Source of the DNA: Ottowia beijingensis
Lineage (GTDB): Bacteria > Pseudomonadota > Gammaproteobacteria > Burkholderiales > Burkholderiaceae_C
Assembly (NCBI RefSeq): GCF_013423955.1
Contig: NZ_JACCKX010000001.1
Location: 3,410,001 to 3,474,000, forward strand
DNA length: 64,000 nt
Direction of reading: 5' to 3'
Shown here piece after piece: positions 1-10,068 of this stretch. How positions within the stretch are numbered: position 1 is the stretch's first letter; each line of letters starts with the position of its first letter. Made by a program: the position numbers and the translations under genes. Below the pieces are notes generated by a model, which had not been told where the DNA came from, made no database searches, and worked only from the letters and a program-made list of their open reading frames with translations.

Positions 1-17
1 ACCGCGCCTGGCGCCGC

Positions 18-80
18 ATGACGAATGACCAAGGCGCCATTTGTCATTGAAGCGCAGCGAAGTCATTCGTCATTCGTCAT
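18..80. repeat. Inverted repeat near the left edge
   Basis: The 12-mer ATGACGAATGAC at 18-29 recurs as its reverse complement at 62-73, and the right side is extended by a tandem CATTCGT unit to about 80. It lies in a gene-free stretch (1-339). No coding signal was found there. Confidence 0.6.
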
Positions 81-167
81 TTCTTGAAAGCGGGTTCGTA
101 TCAACGCCCCGGCCGGCCAAAACAGGCGATAGCCATTTGGCGCCACACGGCAGTTTGAAAAAATAGC

Positions 168-218
168 TGCTTGCGCCCGTTATTCAGGCGCTGAAGGCGT
201 TTTTGACCATGCAAAAAA
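168..218. repeat. Short AGCTGCTTGCGC intergenic repeat
   Basis: AATAGCTGCTTGCGCCCG is followed by an imperfect GGCGCTGAAGGCG segment. It is one member of a family found in more than a dozen places in the window, mostly between genes. Here it sits downstream of the minus-strand helicase gene. Confidence 0.6.
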
Positions 219-339
219 CAGGCAAGGTCCCCCTTTATCTTGCTTGAACCCGCACCGGGGCCGCCCGCGGGCGCCCCGTGCCGATCTCTACAGGTTTAGC
301 CATTAACACTCCTTACCTAGACAATCGTGACTGCGCGAC

Positions 340-3242
340 TCATGCAACGTCGTCCGCCGCTTGAACAGATGCCAAGTTATCAAGCGTACAAACCCAAGTT
401 CCAGCATCAACGACGAATCTCGCCACAACGCCTTCCGACTCATCCAATATCCGAACTTCAATGCCATCAGCCGCACTGGCCCAGACTTCCCCTTGTACTC
501 GCGAAATATCAAAGCCATTGGCCTGAAAACCCTTGGTCCATCCGGTAGAGCCGGTACTCTGCCACTGATAGCCTGACGCCTTAAGTTGATCTTTAATCGC
601 GAATGTAGGTGAAATTCCCCGTCCTTCTTGATTTCCTACTTGGACCAACAACCTCATTGACTTGCTCTTCACCGCTGGAAATTCACTCCAGTCGATCTTA
701 GCCAACCTCATGGTTTTAGCTACTTCCTCAATAAATGGAGAGTAGCTTTGACGCTCCGTGACGATGAATAATTTATCGATTGCACGAGTCAACGCGACAT
801 AGAACAGACGACGCTCCTCTTTTGCAATCCTATCCGGGCTATCTCCCAATATTCTTGAAAATGCCCAATCTGGATGAATTAATGGATAACTGCGAGCCAC
901 AGCATCCATAACGATGACAACGGGTTTCTCGAGCCCCTTATATTTGTGCGAAGTCGAGATCGAAATACCTTCAGCGAGGCCTTTAGAAAAAATGAGCGGA
1001 CAAGCTCAAGATAGCCAGACAATCCTTTGCCCCCTTGCCCATGTTCTCGAAAATTTATAAACCACGGCATTCCATTTCTTCGACAGAGCAGGACTACCTC
1101 CTTACCTTCTGCAAGCGCTTTACTGACAATCCGAGACGCGATTGGCGTAATCACATCTCCTGGATGCCGCTGCTTTTCAATCAGAGCAGGTTCAAACTGA
1201 GCGACATCGACCAAGAAAACAGATCCGGCATCTTTCGAGTTTGCAACGGCAGGTTTTCCGTGTCCGCGCATCAACGCATTGCCAACGTCGACGATAGATC
1301 TAAACGATCGATAGTTGGTAGAAATATGCAGTTTTCTAGATTTTCCGATCCACCTCTCAAAATCGGAAAAGAAACGCAAATCCGATCCTGCGAATCCGTT
1401 TATTGCCTGCCAGTCATCACCAACACAAAAAGTTGAACCCCAGGATTTTCTTTTCGAATAGATTGCAGGAGTCGATAGAACAGATCTGAGAAGTCTTGAA
1501 ATTCATCAACAAATACGTAACAGATTTTTCGCAAATCGCCGCTACCGGTTTTCCTCTCAAACCTTGTTCGACCAGACGAAACAGCGCTCGCGGCACGTTG
1601 CAGGAGTCCATCGAAGTCCTCTTCGCCCGTTGACACAAGACGGTCTAGGTAAGCAGCGTATAAATCATGAACCAGATCGAGAAACATGCTTTCGACTGGT
1701 GAAAGCGGCTTGTATGCGTCTATCAGTGAGCCTAGGTCTTGCGGCGAAAGAGACTGCTTTCTGCATCTTCCAACAAACCCGACTGCTGCATTGGTAAATC
1801 GATCAATCGCTCGGTCTCGGACTCGCAACCAAATCTCATCTTCACTTAATCGGTTAAAGACCAAACCTTGCTCTCGTAATGCCCCTCTTAATTGATCAAT
1901 GAACCCTTCAACCCCATTTATACGAAAATCTGCAGGAGAAAACTCAATAAGATCCCAGTCCGGCTTCGAGCGCCAGTACCTGCGTTTGTCACTAGACATC
2001 TCATCATAATCAGGATCGCCCGCTAAGCCGAAATATTCAATAATGACGCCACTTTTTGGCGTCTTAAATATTGTGAAGTCAGGTCGATAGTTAACCTCTC
2101 CCCACCAATGATTTCTCTCATATTTATAGGCAATATCGTGTTCAAAAAGAAAGTCCGCGATCACCTTTTCGCCATATGACTTAACGTAATCTCCACCAAT
2201 ACTCTCTCGCGGCAGGGAGCGTCGATATTTTAGAAGCTCTTCTTTTGTCTGATCGTAACGACCGGCAACGATCCGATCCCAGTCCTCCCTGAAGTGAGCG
2301 AGCATTAGCTCTCGAATGCGGCCTTTGAATTCCGCATCTTGCAGGAAGTCATCAATAACCTGCTGAAATGCCTTGCTAAGCCCCTGTGACTCACCCTCGG
2401 CACCGTTGTAAAGCAAACTTTCTTCCGGATGAACAATGGCATAAGCCAGAGCATGAAACGTCATCACATACGGCAACGCCACTTGAAGTGTCTTGGCCAC
2501 CGCATCGACAGCTTCAGCTTCCATCTCCCCAGTCCACTCGACGTCCTGCTTGAACTCTTTTCCCACGCTTCTCGATTTCTTCCTTGATAGAAATTTCTGC
2601 CCTAGGCTCTAGGAGTAGCAAAATTCGGCGCCGAATCTCATTAGCAGCTTTCCTGTTAAATGCAAGCAACAGCATGGTGCTTGGGGCCACACGGCAGTGC
2701 TTCATCATGAAATACGCGCGAATAACGAGCGTCGCGGTTTTGCCGCTACCTGCACGAGCAATTACCTGCACGTGTCCATTTACGGCAGCAATCGCATGGA
2801 GTTGCTCTGCATCAGGCAGTTGCTGTGATCCGGCGTTTGACTTAGGTAGGTTGTCTTTCAGCCACGATCTAACAAAGACAATCTTCTCTTCCTCATACTC
2901 TTTGCGCCCAATATAGTTAGATGGCTCCCCTCATACACTTCATCAGCATTGACAAAGTCGTATTGAAAAGCATCCCTAATTGCTGCGATCGCTACTTTAT
3001 ATCGTTTCTCAATTTCATCACTTGGGAAGAGCTTCCAGCTTTTTCAAGCTTTCCAGGAGAAGGCACAAACCATCCTTGTCAGTGAAGTTCACTGTTCCTG
3101 ATGGAAAATCCACTTGAAGGAATCCTTCCCATCCTGAGCGCAGGACTCCACTTCCGTACGCTTCATGGAGCACGATATCGCCAACAACCATTTGGCGGTC
3201 AATTCTTTCGAGAAGCGATAGTTTGTGGTCTGCACGCAGCAT
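340..3242 (-). CDS. UvrD/HelD-like SF1 DNA helicase, multiply frameshifted
   Basis: ATP-dependent superfamily 1A helicase of about 967 residues once repaired. In order: a Tudor/CarD-like segment (VVGDIVLHEAYGSGVLRS, residues about 20-40), a Q-motif with DAEQLHAI, Walker A ARAGSGKT, a central segment with YRPDFTIF and VIIEYFG that resembles the nuclease-like insert of HelD-type helicases, Walker B FVDEFQDF, motif III VGDDWQAINGFAGSD, and the C-terminal motif LFYVALTRA. Reading frame changes near 3020, 2917, 2570, 1425 and 965; three look like lost bases and two like gained bases. The start at 3242 is tentative and could lie further upstream. Codon use is visibly more A/T-rich than in the neighbours, suggesting transfer. 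It stands alone with no partner gene, so a role in repair or in defence cannot be separated. It may be a true pseudogene. Confidence 0.75.
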
Positions 3243-3391
3243 TTTTTCAAACGATTTACGTTTATGCTTATCTGTAAACTCTAGGAGCGAGTAAAGAAAC
3301 CCTGAGATTCCAACCCGGTGAAACGCACATGCATTCCATGCCCACGCCACAACGGCATAGGTTTCTCCGCACCGGGGTCGAAGATCGCCGC

Positions 3392-4941
3392 TCAGCCGCC
3401 CACGGGCGTGTTCAGGTAGATCGGGCCGCCGGGGCCGACCGGCCAGCCGAGCCAGAACCACACCAGCAGGAAGATCGTCCAGCACACGCCGATGGCGATG
3501 GAGTAGGGCAGCAGCGCGGCGATCAGCGTGCCGATGCCCATCTTCTTGTCGTACTTCTGCGCCAGCCCCAGCACCAGCGGAAAGTACGGCAGCATCGGCG
3601 TGATGGGGTTGGTGATGGAATCGCCCACGCGGTAGATCATCTGCGTGAACGCCGGGTGAAAGCCCAGCAGCATCATCATGGGCACGAAGATCGGCGCCAG
3701 GATGGCCCACTTGGCCGAGGCGCTGCCGATGAAGATGTTGACGATGGACGACAGGATGACCACGCCGACGATCAGCACCATGCCGTGCTGGTTCTGCAGC
3801 AGTTCGGCGCCCTTCACCGCGATGATGGTGCCCAGGTTGCTCCAGTTGAAGAAGGCCAGCATCTGCGCGGCGAAGAACACGATGACGATGAAGCCGCCCA
3901 TCGACGCCATCGAACTGGTCATCATCCCCGCCAGGTCGCCGCCGCTCCTGATCTTGCCGGCCACCAGGCCGTACACCAGCCCCGGCACGAAGAAGAACAG
4001 CGTGATGATCAGGCCGATGCCGTTCATCAGTGGCGAATCCTGGATCAGGCTGCCGGTGGTGGCGTTGCGCAGCAGGCCGTTGGACGGAGTGCTGAGCGCC
4101 AGCAGCACGCCCACCACCGCCAGCAGCGACCAGTTGGCCGCGCGCAGCGCCTTGATCTCCTGCGGCGTCAGCGCGGCCTGCTCTTGCGACACGAACTCGG
4201 GGTTGTCGTAACGCCCCAGGCGCGGGATGCCCACTCGCGTGGCCACCACCCACACCACGGCCGTCAGCATGAAGGTGGAGGCGGCGACGAAGTAGTAGTT
4301 CATCGCCGTGTTGGTCTCCACGCTCGGATCCACCAGCGCCGCCGCCGGTGCGGTGAAGGCCAGCACCAGCGCGTCCGACATGCCCAGGATCAGGTTGGCC
4401 GCAAAGCCCCCAGCGCCGCCGCATAGGCCATGGCCACGCCGGCCACCGGGTGCAGCCCCAGCCGCAGGAACACCATGGCGGCCAGCGGCGGCAGCACGAT
4501 GGGCGCGGCGTCGCCGGCCACGTTGCCCAGGATGGCCACGAAGATGATCACCGGAATGATGAAAGCCTGCGGCGCGCGTTCGATCACACGGCGCATGGCC
4601 ACTTCGAAGTAGCCCGTCTTCTCGGCCACGCCGATGCCCAGCATCACCACCAGCACCAGGCCCAGCGCCGGGAAGGCGCCGAAGTTCTTCACCGCCTCCG
4701 ACAGGATGCGGCGCAGCCCGTCGGCGCTGAGCAGGTTGACCGCAGCCACCGTCTTGCCCGTGGCCGGGTTGGTGACCGACACGCCCGCCGCCGCCGCCAG
4801 CCACGAGGCGATCAATACCAGCGCGCAGATGGCGATGAAGATCATCACCGGATCGGGCAGCTTGTTGCCGATCTTCTCGACGCCGTCGAGAAAGCGGTCC
4901 ACCAGGGTGCGGCGCGGTGCCGGGGCGGTTGGAGTGGTCAT
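3392..4941 (-). CDS. AbgT family transporter (frameshifted)
   Basis: Inner-membrane transporter of the AbgT family, whose members import p-aminobenzoyl-glutamate or export sulfonamides and related aromatics. Repaired length is about 516 residues, normal for the family. The start MTTPTAPAPRR is followed by DRFLDGVEKIGNKLPDPVMI, a typical AbgT N terminus, and about a dozen hydrophobic segments. The frame breaks near 4405 in a run of five C; adding one base joins ...YAAALGAL to GGFAANLILGMSDA. The abgA/abgB amidohydrolase partners are not nearby, so the substrate is open. The ATG at 4941 was preferred over an upstream extension because the upstream peptide has no family character. Confidence 0.85.
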
Positions 4942-5107
4942 GAAAGCTCTCTTCTTGTTGATTCGATGGCCCACGCGGGCTAGGGAAAATCCCCGTCGCT
5001 CCAGGTCGTGAACCGACGTTGGATGTGTGTATTCTTGTTGATTCACCACCTCAGCCGCTTTGCACGGAATCAAGAGGTTCATTCAATTTCTCAGGAGTTT
5101 TGCCCTT

Positions 5108-6079
5108 ATGCAACGTCGCCACGTGATCGCATTGGCTGCCGCCGTCGCCAGCCTGACAGCCGGCACCGCCTTTGCCCAGGCCTATCCCAACAAGCCGATT
5201 CGCCTGATCGTGCCCTTTGCTGCCGGCGGCACCACCGACATCATCGCGCGCGTGATCTCCGAGCCGCTGGGCAAGGCCCTGGGCCAGCCCGTGGTGGTCG
5301 ACAACAAGGGCGGCGCCGGCGGCGTCATCGGTGCGCAGGAGGCCGCGCGCGCCGCGCCGGACGGCTACACCATCAGCATGGCCACGGTGTCCACCACCGC
5401 GGCCAACCCGGCCATCAACCCCAAGACCGGCTACGACCCGGTGGCCGACTTCGTGCCCATCATCAACATCGCCGCCACGCCCAACCTGATCGCGGTGCAC
5501 CCCAGCTTTGCCGCCAAGGACCACAAGGCCCTGGTCGAGCTGCTGAAAAGCCAGCCGGGCAAGTTCAGCTACGCCTCGTCGGGCACCGGCGGCATCGGCC
5601 ACCTGCAGACCGAGCTGTGGAAAAGCCTGACCGGCGTGTTCGTCACCCACATCCCCTACCGCGGCGCCGGCCCGGCGCTGAACGACGTGGTGGCCGGCCA
5701 GGTGCCGATCATCTTCGACAACGTGCCCTCGTCGCTGCCCTTCATCAAGAGCGGCAAGCTGGTGCCCGTGGTGGTGGCCGCGCCCGAGCGCCTGAAGGAC
5801 CTGCCCAACACCCCCACCTTCAAGGAGGTGGGCCTGGAGCCGGTGAACCGCATGGCCTACTACGGCCTGCTGGCCTCCAAGGGCACGCCCAAGGAGATCG
5901 TCGACCGGCTCAACGCCGCCACCCGCAAGGTGCTGGAAGACCCGGCGGTGAAGAAGCGCATCGAGGACACCGGCTCCTTCGTCATCGCCAACACGCCCGA
6001 GCAGTTCGCCCAGCAGATCAAGGACGAACTGGCCGTGTACAAGCAGGTCGTGACCAAGCAGAAGCTCACGCTGCAATAA
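5108..6079 (+). CDS. Bug-family (TctC) periplasmic substrate receptor
   Basis: Extracytoplasmic solute-binding protein of 323 residues, the receptor type of tripartite tricarboxylate transporters. Residues 1-24 form a Sec signal peptide ending TAGTAFAQ. The mature start YPNKPIRLIVPFAAGGTTD and the motif VVVDNKGGAGG are diagnostic of the Bug fold. The ATG at 5108 is preceded by CAGGAG at 5090-5095. No TctA/TctB membrane genes are near, which is usual in this family, where orphan receptors are abundant. It is divergent from the AbgT gene and could sense or capture a related carboxylate, but the ligand cannot be read from the sequence. Confidence 0.9.
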   Translation: MQRRHVIALAAAVASLTAGTAFAQAYPNKPIRLIVPFAAGGTTDIIARVISEPLGKALGQPVVVDNKGGAGGVIGAQEAARAAPDGYTISMATVSTTAANPAINPKTGYDPVADFVPIINIAATPNLIAVHPSFAAKDHKALVELLKSQPGKFSYASSGTGGIGHLQTELWKSLTGVFVTHIPYRGAGPALNDVVAGQVPIIFDNVPSSLPFIKSGKLVPVVVAAPERLKDLPNTPTFKEVGLEPVNRMAYYGLLASKGTPKEIVDRLNAATRKVLEDPAVKKRIEDTGSFVIANTPEQFAQQIKDELAVYKQVVTKQKLTLQ

Positions 6080-6133
6080 GCCAACCCGGTTGACCACCAT
6101 CACCCGCCGCGGGCCATGCCCCGGCGGGTTTTT

Positions 6134-6190
6134 TGTGCTTGCTATGAACAGAGGAGCTGTCAGCGCTTGCCAGCCGGGCGCTGGCGGCTG
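6134..6190. repeat. Short intergenic repeat (AGCTGTCAGCGCTTGC variant)
   Basis: GAGCTGTCAGCGCTTGCCAG is followed by the complementary-type GGGCGCTGGCGGC. It is a divergent member of the AGCTGCTTGCGC family, placed just after the Bug receptor and before a REP pair. Confidence 0.5.
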
Positions 6191-6201
6191 ATCGGGGCCT
6201 T

Positions 6202-6275
6202 GTGGGAGCGGGCTTGCCCGCGATGGCAACGCCGCCGATGTTCACAGCCCCCATCGCGGGCAAGCCCGCTCCCAC
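6202..6275. repeat. REP-type inverted pair, copy 1
   Basis: Two 25-base arms (6202-6226 and 6251-6275) are exact reverse complements, core GCGGGCTTGCCCGCG, separated by 24 bases. Each arm is itself palindromic, as in REP/BIME elements. Four more pairs occur in the window. Confidence 0.85.
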
Positions 6276-6308
6276 AGTGCCGTACGTGCCTTTGGTATCG
6301 TCCCCCGC

Positions 6309-7223
6309 GTGACCGCCCCTCCGCCCGCCGCCGACCCGACCATCGACGCCTTCACCGACGCCCTGTGGCTGGAGGACGGCCTGTCGAAGAACACGCTGGA
6401 GGCCTACCGGCGAGACCTGCGGCTGTACGCCGAATGGCTGGCCGCCGAGCACGGCGCCACGCTGCCGCAGACGCGCGAGCAGCACCTGAACGGCTACATG
6501 GCCGCCCGCGCGCGTGGCAAGGCCACATCGGCCAACCGGCGCCTGACCGTGTTCAAGCGCTACTTCCGCTGGGCGCTGCGCGAGCGCCTGATCGACGCCG
6601 ACCCGACGCTGAAACTGCTGACCGCCAAACAACCCTTGCGCGTGCCCAAGACGCTGAGCGAGGCGCAGGTCGAGGCGCTGCTGAACGCGCCCGACACCGA
6701 CACGCCCCTGGGCCTGCGCGACCGCACCATGCTGGAGCTGATGTACGCCAGCGGCCTGCGTGTGAGCGAGCTGACCACGCTCAAGACCTTCAACGTCGCC
6801 TTCAACGAAGGCGTGCTGCGCGTGATGGGCAAAGGCAGCAAGGAGCGCCTGGTGCCCTTCGGCGAAGAGGCGGGCGACTGGCTGCAGCGCTATGTTTCTG
6901 AAAGCCGACCGGCCCTGCTGGGCCCGCGCCAGACCGATGATCTGTTCGTCACCAGCGCCGGCCGCACGCCCGGCACGGCGATGTCGCGCGTGATGTTCTG
7001 GGGCCTCGTCAAGCGCTACGCGCTGCAGGCCGGCGTGACCGCGCCGCTGTCGCCCCACACGCTGCGTCACGCCTTCGCCACGCACCTGCTCAACCACGGC
7101 GCCGACCTGCGCGCCGTGCAGATGCTGCTGGGCCACGCCGACATCAGCACCACCACCATCTACACCCACATCGCGCGCGAGCGGCTGAAGGATTTGCACG
7201 CGCAGCACCATCCGCGCGGTTGA
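6309..7223 (+). CDS. xerD: Tyrosine recombinase XerD
   Basis: Site-specific recombinase that, with XerC, resolves chromosome dimers at dif. It has 304 residues. An N-terminal core-binding (SAM-like) domain covers about residues 14-95 and the catalytic domain about 115-295. Catalytic residues are visible: Arg151 (SGLRVSEL), Lys175, His250 and Arg253 (HTLRHAF), His276 (LLGHADIS) and Tyr285 (TIYTH). The GTG at 6309 is the likely start. Length and motifs fit chromosomal XerD better than a phage integrase, and there is no adjacent tRNA or att-like duplication. Confidence 0.92.
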   Translation: MTAPPPAADPTIDAFTDALWLEDGLSKNTLEAYRRDLRLYAEWLAAEHGATLPQTREQHLNGYMAARARGKATSANRRLTVFKRYFRWALRERLIDADPTLKLLTAKQPLRVPKTLSEAQVEALLNAPDTDTPLGLRDRTMLELMYASGLRVSELTTLKTFNVAFNEGVLRVMGKGSKERLVPFGEEAGDWLQRYVSESRPALLGPRQTDDLFVTSAGRTPGTAMSRVMFWGLVKRYALQAGVTAPLSPHTLRHAFATHLLNHGADLRAVQMLLGHADISTTTIYTHIARERLKDLHAQHHPRG

Positions 7224-7633
7224 GAGTCTTTTTGGGCTGCAGGCCCTTGTGCAGCAAGCGCTGACAGCTATCGATATCGAAGTATCCACGGGCTTGTGGG
7301 AGCGGCCGTGGCCGCGATGGCTGAGCCGGATCAAGCGACGCGCTGCCATCGCGGCCAAGGCCGCTCCCACAAAGGCCGGCATAGCGTCGACGGCTGAGAT
7401 TTCACGATCATGGATGCAAAAATAGGGAGTATGTGATATTGAATACCGTGAATAGGGCGCTAGTGGATTGCGTTATGGGGAGTATGTGGCCCATGCCCTG
7501 ATGCGGGCGCGGGCTTGCCCGCGATGACCGCTGCCCGTGGCCGACGCGCGCCACGCGGCCCAGGCTTCCCCAGCCCCCGGCATCCGGCCGCCCACCGCCG
7601 GGCCGCGCCACCCGCTGTCGCACAATCGCCGCC
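7224..7633. other. 410-base gene-free stretch with repeats
   Basis: Contents: an AGCGCTGACAGCTATC repeat remnant near 7257, a REP pair (7296-7370), two copies of GGGAGTATGTG near 7425 and 7477, and a single REP half near 7508-7526. No convincing ORF or RNA gene was found. Confidence 0.6.
7296..7370. repeat. REP-type inverted pair, copy 2
   Basis: Arms 7296-7320 and 7346-7370 are reverse complements with one mismatch. The core reads GCGGCCGTGGCCGCG, a sequence variant of copy 1 with the same architecture. Confidence 0.8.
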
Positions 7634-8619
7634 ATGAACTCCACCACCTTCATCGCCAACCGCCGCGCGGCCTTGGCCACCCTCGCCGCGCTCGCCGCAT
7701 CACCCGCCGCCTTCGCCCAGCCCTGGCCCGCCAAACCCGTCAAGATCACCGTCGCCTACCCGCCGGGCGGCGTGGCCGACAGCGTGGCCCGCCTGCTGGC
7801 CGACCGCCTGGCGCCCGTGCTGGGCCAGAGCGTGGTGGTCGACAACAAGGCCGGCGCCAGCGGCAGCATCGGCTTGACGCCGTGGCCAAGGCCGCGCCCG
7901 ATGGCCACAGCCTGGGCTTTGCGGCCATCAGCCCGCTGGTGCTCAACCCGCACCTGGGCAAGTCGCCGTTCGACCCGGTCAAGGACATCGTGCCGGTGGT
8001 CAGCGTCATCGCCTCGCCCGTGCTGCTGCTGGGCACCTCGGCGCTGGCGGCCAGGGATTTCAAGGCGCTGATCGACGCCGCCAAGGCCAGGCCCGGCGCC
8101 GTGCGCTGGGCGACGTCCGGCCCCGCCTCGCTCGGCCACATCGTGCTGGAGCAGGTGAAGGCCGGCACCGGCGCCGACATCACCCACATCCCCTACAAGG
8201 GCGGCGGCCAGCAGATCAACGATGCGCTGGGCGGCCAGTTCGAGGTGCTGAGCGTGAACGCCGGCCCGGCCGTGATGGGCCGCATCAAGGCCGGCAAGCT
8301 CACGTCGCTGGCCGTGGGCTCGCCCGCGCGGCTGGAGCAGTTGCCGAACGTGCCCACGCTGGCCGAGCTGGGCCTGCCGGCGGCCAACGTGGCCTCGGTG
8401 TTCGGCCTGTTCGCGCCTGCCGGCACGCCGGTTGCCGTGATAGAGCGCCTCAACGCCGAGGTCAACAAACTGCTGAAGGACAAGGACGTGCTGGCCAAGA
8501 TCGACGCCGCCGACAACCTGCCCACCGGCGGCAGCGCGGCCGACTTCGGCAAGTTCATCGCCAACGAATCGGCCAACAACGCGCGCATCATCAAGGCGGC
8601 GGGCATCACGGCGGGTTGA
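7634..8619 (+). CDS. Bug-family (TctC) periplasmic receptor (frameshifted)
   Basis: Second orphan tricarboxylate-type receptor, about 328 residues when repaired. The signal peptide ends ASPAAFAQ; PAKPVKITVAYPPGGVAD and VVVDNKAGASGSIG are family signatures. The frame breaks near 7876: adding one base turns SIGLTPWP into SIGLDAVAKAAPDG, and the protein then runs intact to its stop. The gene stands alone, without tctAB. Ligand unknown. Confidence 0.85.
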
Positions 8620-8633
8620 GTTTGATTTCATAT

Positions 8634-8682
8634 TGATAGCTGGTGGCGCTTACCCATAAAGTGCTGCAGCCCGATTTGACCT
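8634..8682. repeat. Short intergenic repeat (GATAGCTGGTGGCGC)
   Basis: ATTGATAGCTGGTGGCGCTT plus CTGCAGCCCGATTTGACC, a member of the AGCTGCTTGCGC family between the Bug receptor and the AAA ATPase gene. Confidence 0.5.
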
Positions 8683-8696
8683 AGAAAAAGGCATTC

Positions 8697-9898
8697 ATGA
8701 ACGGCACCGGCCTGCTCTCCCAACCCGCCCTGCAGGCCGCGCTGCTGGCCGCCGCAGGCGCGTTGGCGTATTGGCTGAAGGACGTGCCGGGCCTGGTCGT
8801 CAGTTGGGCCAGGCGCTTCTTCATCAGCACGCTCACCGTCGATTCGCGCGACGAGTTCCTGTTCAGCGCGCTGGTCGAGTACATGGACACGCACCCCAGG
8901 CTGCGCGGCGTCAACCAGTTCACCGCGCGCAGCGTGCGGCGCGGCACGGCCTACCAGAGCTGGACGACGACCTGCGCAACGGCCAGCCGCCGCGCGCCTA
9001 CCTGTCGCCCGGCGAGGGCCTGCACATCCTGCGGCTGGATGGGCGCTGGTTGTGGATCCGGCGCGACGTGCAGGTGGCGCAGGCCGTGTTCGAGAAGATC
9101 AGCCTGTCTCAGTTCGGCCGCTCGCCCGCGCGCCTGCAGGCCTTTCTGCAGGCCGCGATCGACACCCGCGCCGCGCGCGAGACCGACACGCTCTCGGTCT
9201 ACATCCCCAACCCGTTCCACGGTGGCGACTGGATGCGCGCGCGCCTCGGCTCGCGGCGGCCGCTGGCGTCGGTGGTGCTGAAAGCCGGGCAGGGCGAGGC
9301 GCTGCTGGCCGACCTGGAACGCTTCTTCGACAGCCGCGAGCGCTATGCGCAACTGGGCATTCCGTGGCGGCGCGGCTACCTGCTGTACGGCCCGCCCGGC
9401 ACCGGCAAGACCTCGCTGGTCACCGCGCTGGCGAGCGAGCTGCACCTGAACGTGTGCACCCTCAGCCTGGCCAGCCCCATCGTCACCGACGAGAAGATCC
9501 ACACGCTGCTGGCCTCGGTGCCGCAGCGCTCGCTGCTGCTGATCGAGGACGTCGACGCCTTCTTCCGCGAACGCGACGCCGCGCACGCGCAGGTCAAGCT
9601 GTCGTTCAGCGGCTTCCTCAACGCGCTCGACGGCGTGGCCACGCAGGAGGGCACGGTGCTGTTCATGACGACCAACCACGTCGAGCGGCTCGACCCGGCG
9701 CTCATTCGCGCCGGCCGCATCGACGAGCGGGTGGAACTGGGCTATGCGGACGAAGAGCAGTTGCGGCGGCTGTACCGCAAGTTCCACGACGACGCGGCGG
9801 CGGCGGAAGCCTTCGCGCGCGAGAAGGCGGGGCAGAACCTGGCGCCGGCGGCGGTGCAGGGCGAGTTGATGCGGCGGTTCGGGGCCACGCCCCCGTGA
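8697..9898 (+). CDS. BCS1-like AAA ATPase (frameshifted)
   Basis: About 400 residues when repaired. A hydrophobic N-terminal segment (ALQAALLAAAGALAYWL) suggests membrane attachment. The C-terminal half is a classic AAA module: Walker A GPPGTGKTS, Walker B LLLIEDVDAFF, sensor FMTTNHVERLDPALIRAGR with the arginine finger. The layout (TM, middle BCS1-N-like region, AAA) matches bacterial relatives of the mitochondrial translocase BCS1. The frame breaks near 8956 (GTAYQ to ELDDDLRNG), consistent with one lost base. Bacterial members have no established substrate and the neighbours give no hint. Confidence 0.8.
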
Positions 9899-9984
9899 GC
9901 CCGTGCCAGTGCGCCGTGGTTGTGCATACTCCCTTCAATGCAGTCCGATAGCGCCTTGTATTCAAGCCATCGAGATATATACCC

Positions 9985-10005
9985 CCTCATTTTGAGAAAA
10001 TGAGG
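9985..10005. other. Short perfect hairpin
   Basis: CCTCATTTT-GAG-AAAATGAGG forms a 9-bp stem downstream of the AAA gene. It lacks a trailing T run and is A/T-rich compared with its surroundings. It could slow transcription, but no function is shown. Confidence 0.4.
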
Positions 10006-10010
10006 TCCAG

Positions 10011-10044
10011 AAAAAGCCGCCGCATGGCCCGTGCTGCGGCGGCT
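10011..10044 (-). terminator. Rho-independent terminator of the cupin gene
   Basis: On the minus strand AGCCGCCGCA pairs with TGCGGCGGCT around a short loop and is followed by five T (plus strand AAAAA at 10011-10015). It lies directly after the stop of the cupin gene. Confidence 0.75.
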
Positions 10045-10068
10045 TCTGCTCAGGCGTGAGGGGCTGGC

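Noticed and set aside
3329..4426. Long plus-strand frames opposite AbgT and many other genes
   Set aside because: Composition (runs of Arg, His, Gln, Ala) and lack of domains show they are antisense shadows in high-G+C DNA.
6309..7223. xerD as an integrase marking a genomic island
   Set aside because: Length and motifs fit chromosomal XerD, and no att duplication, tRNA or mobile cargo is near.
6202..7370. Regular repeats suggestive of a CRISPR array
   Set aside because: They are isolated palindromic pairs kilobases apart, without uniform spacers or cas genes; REP-type elements explain them.
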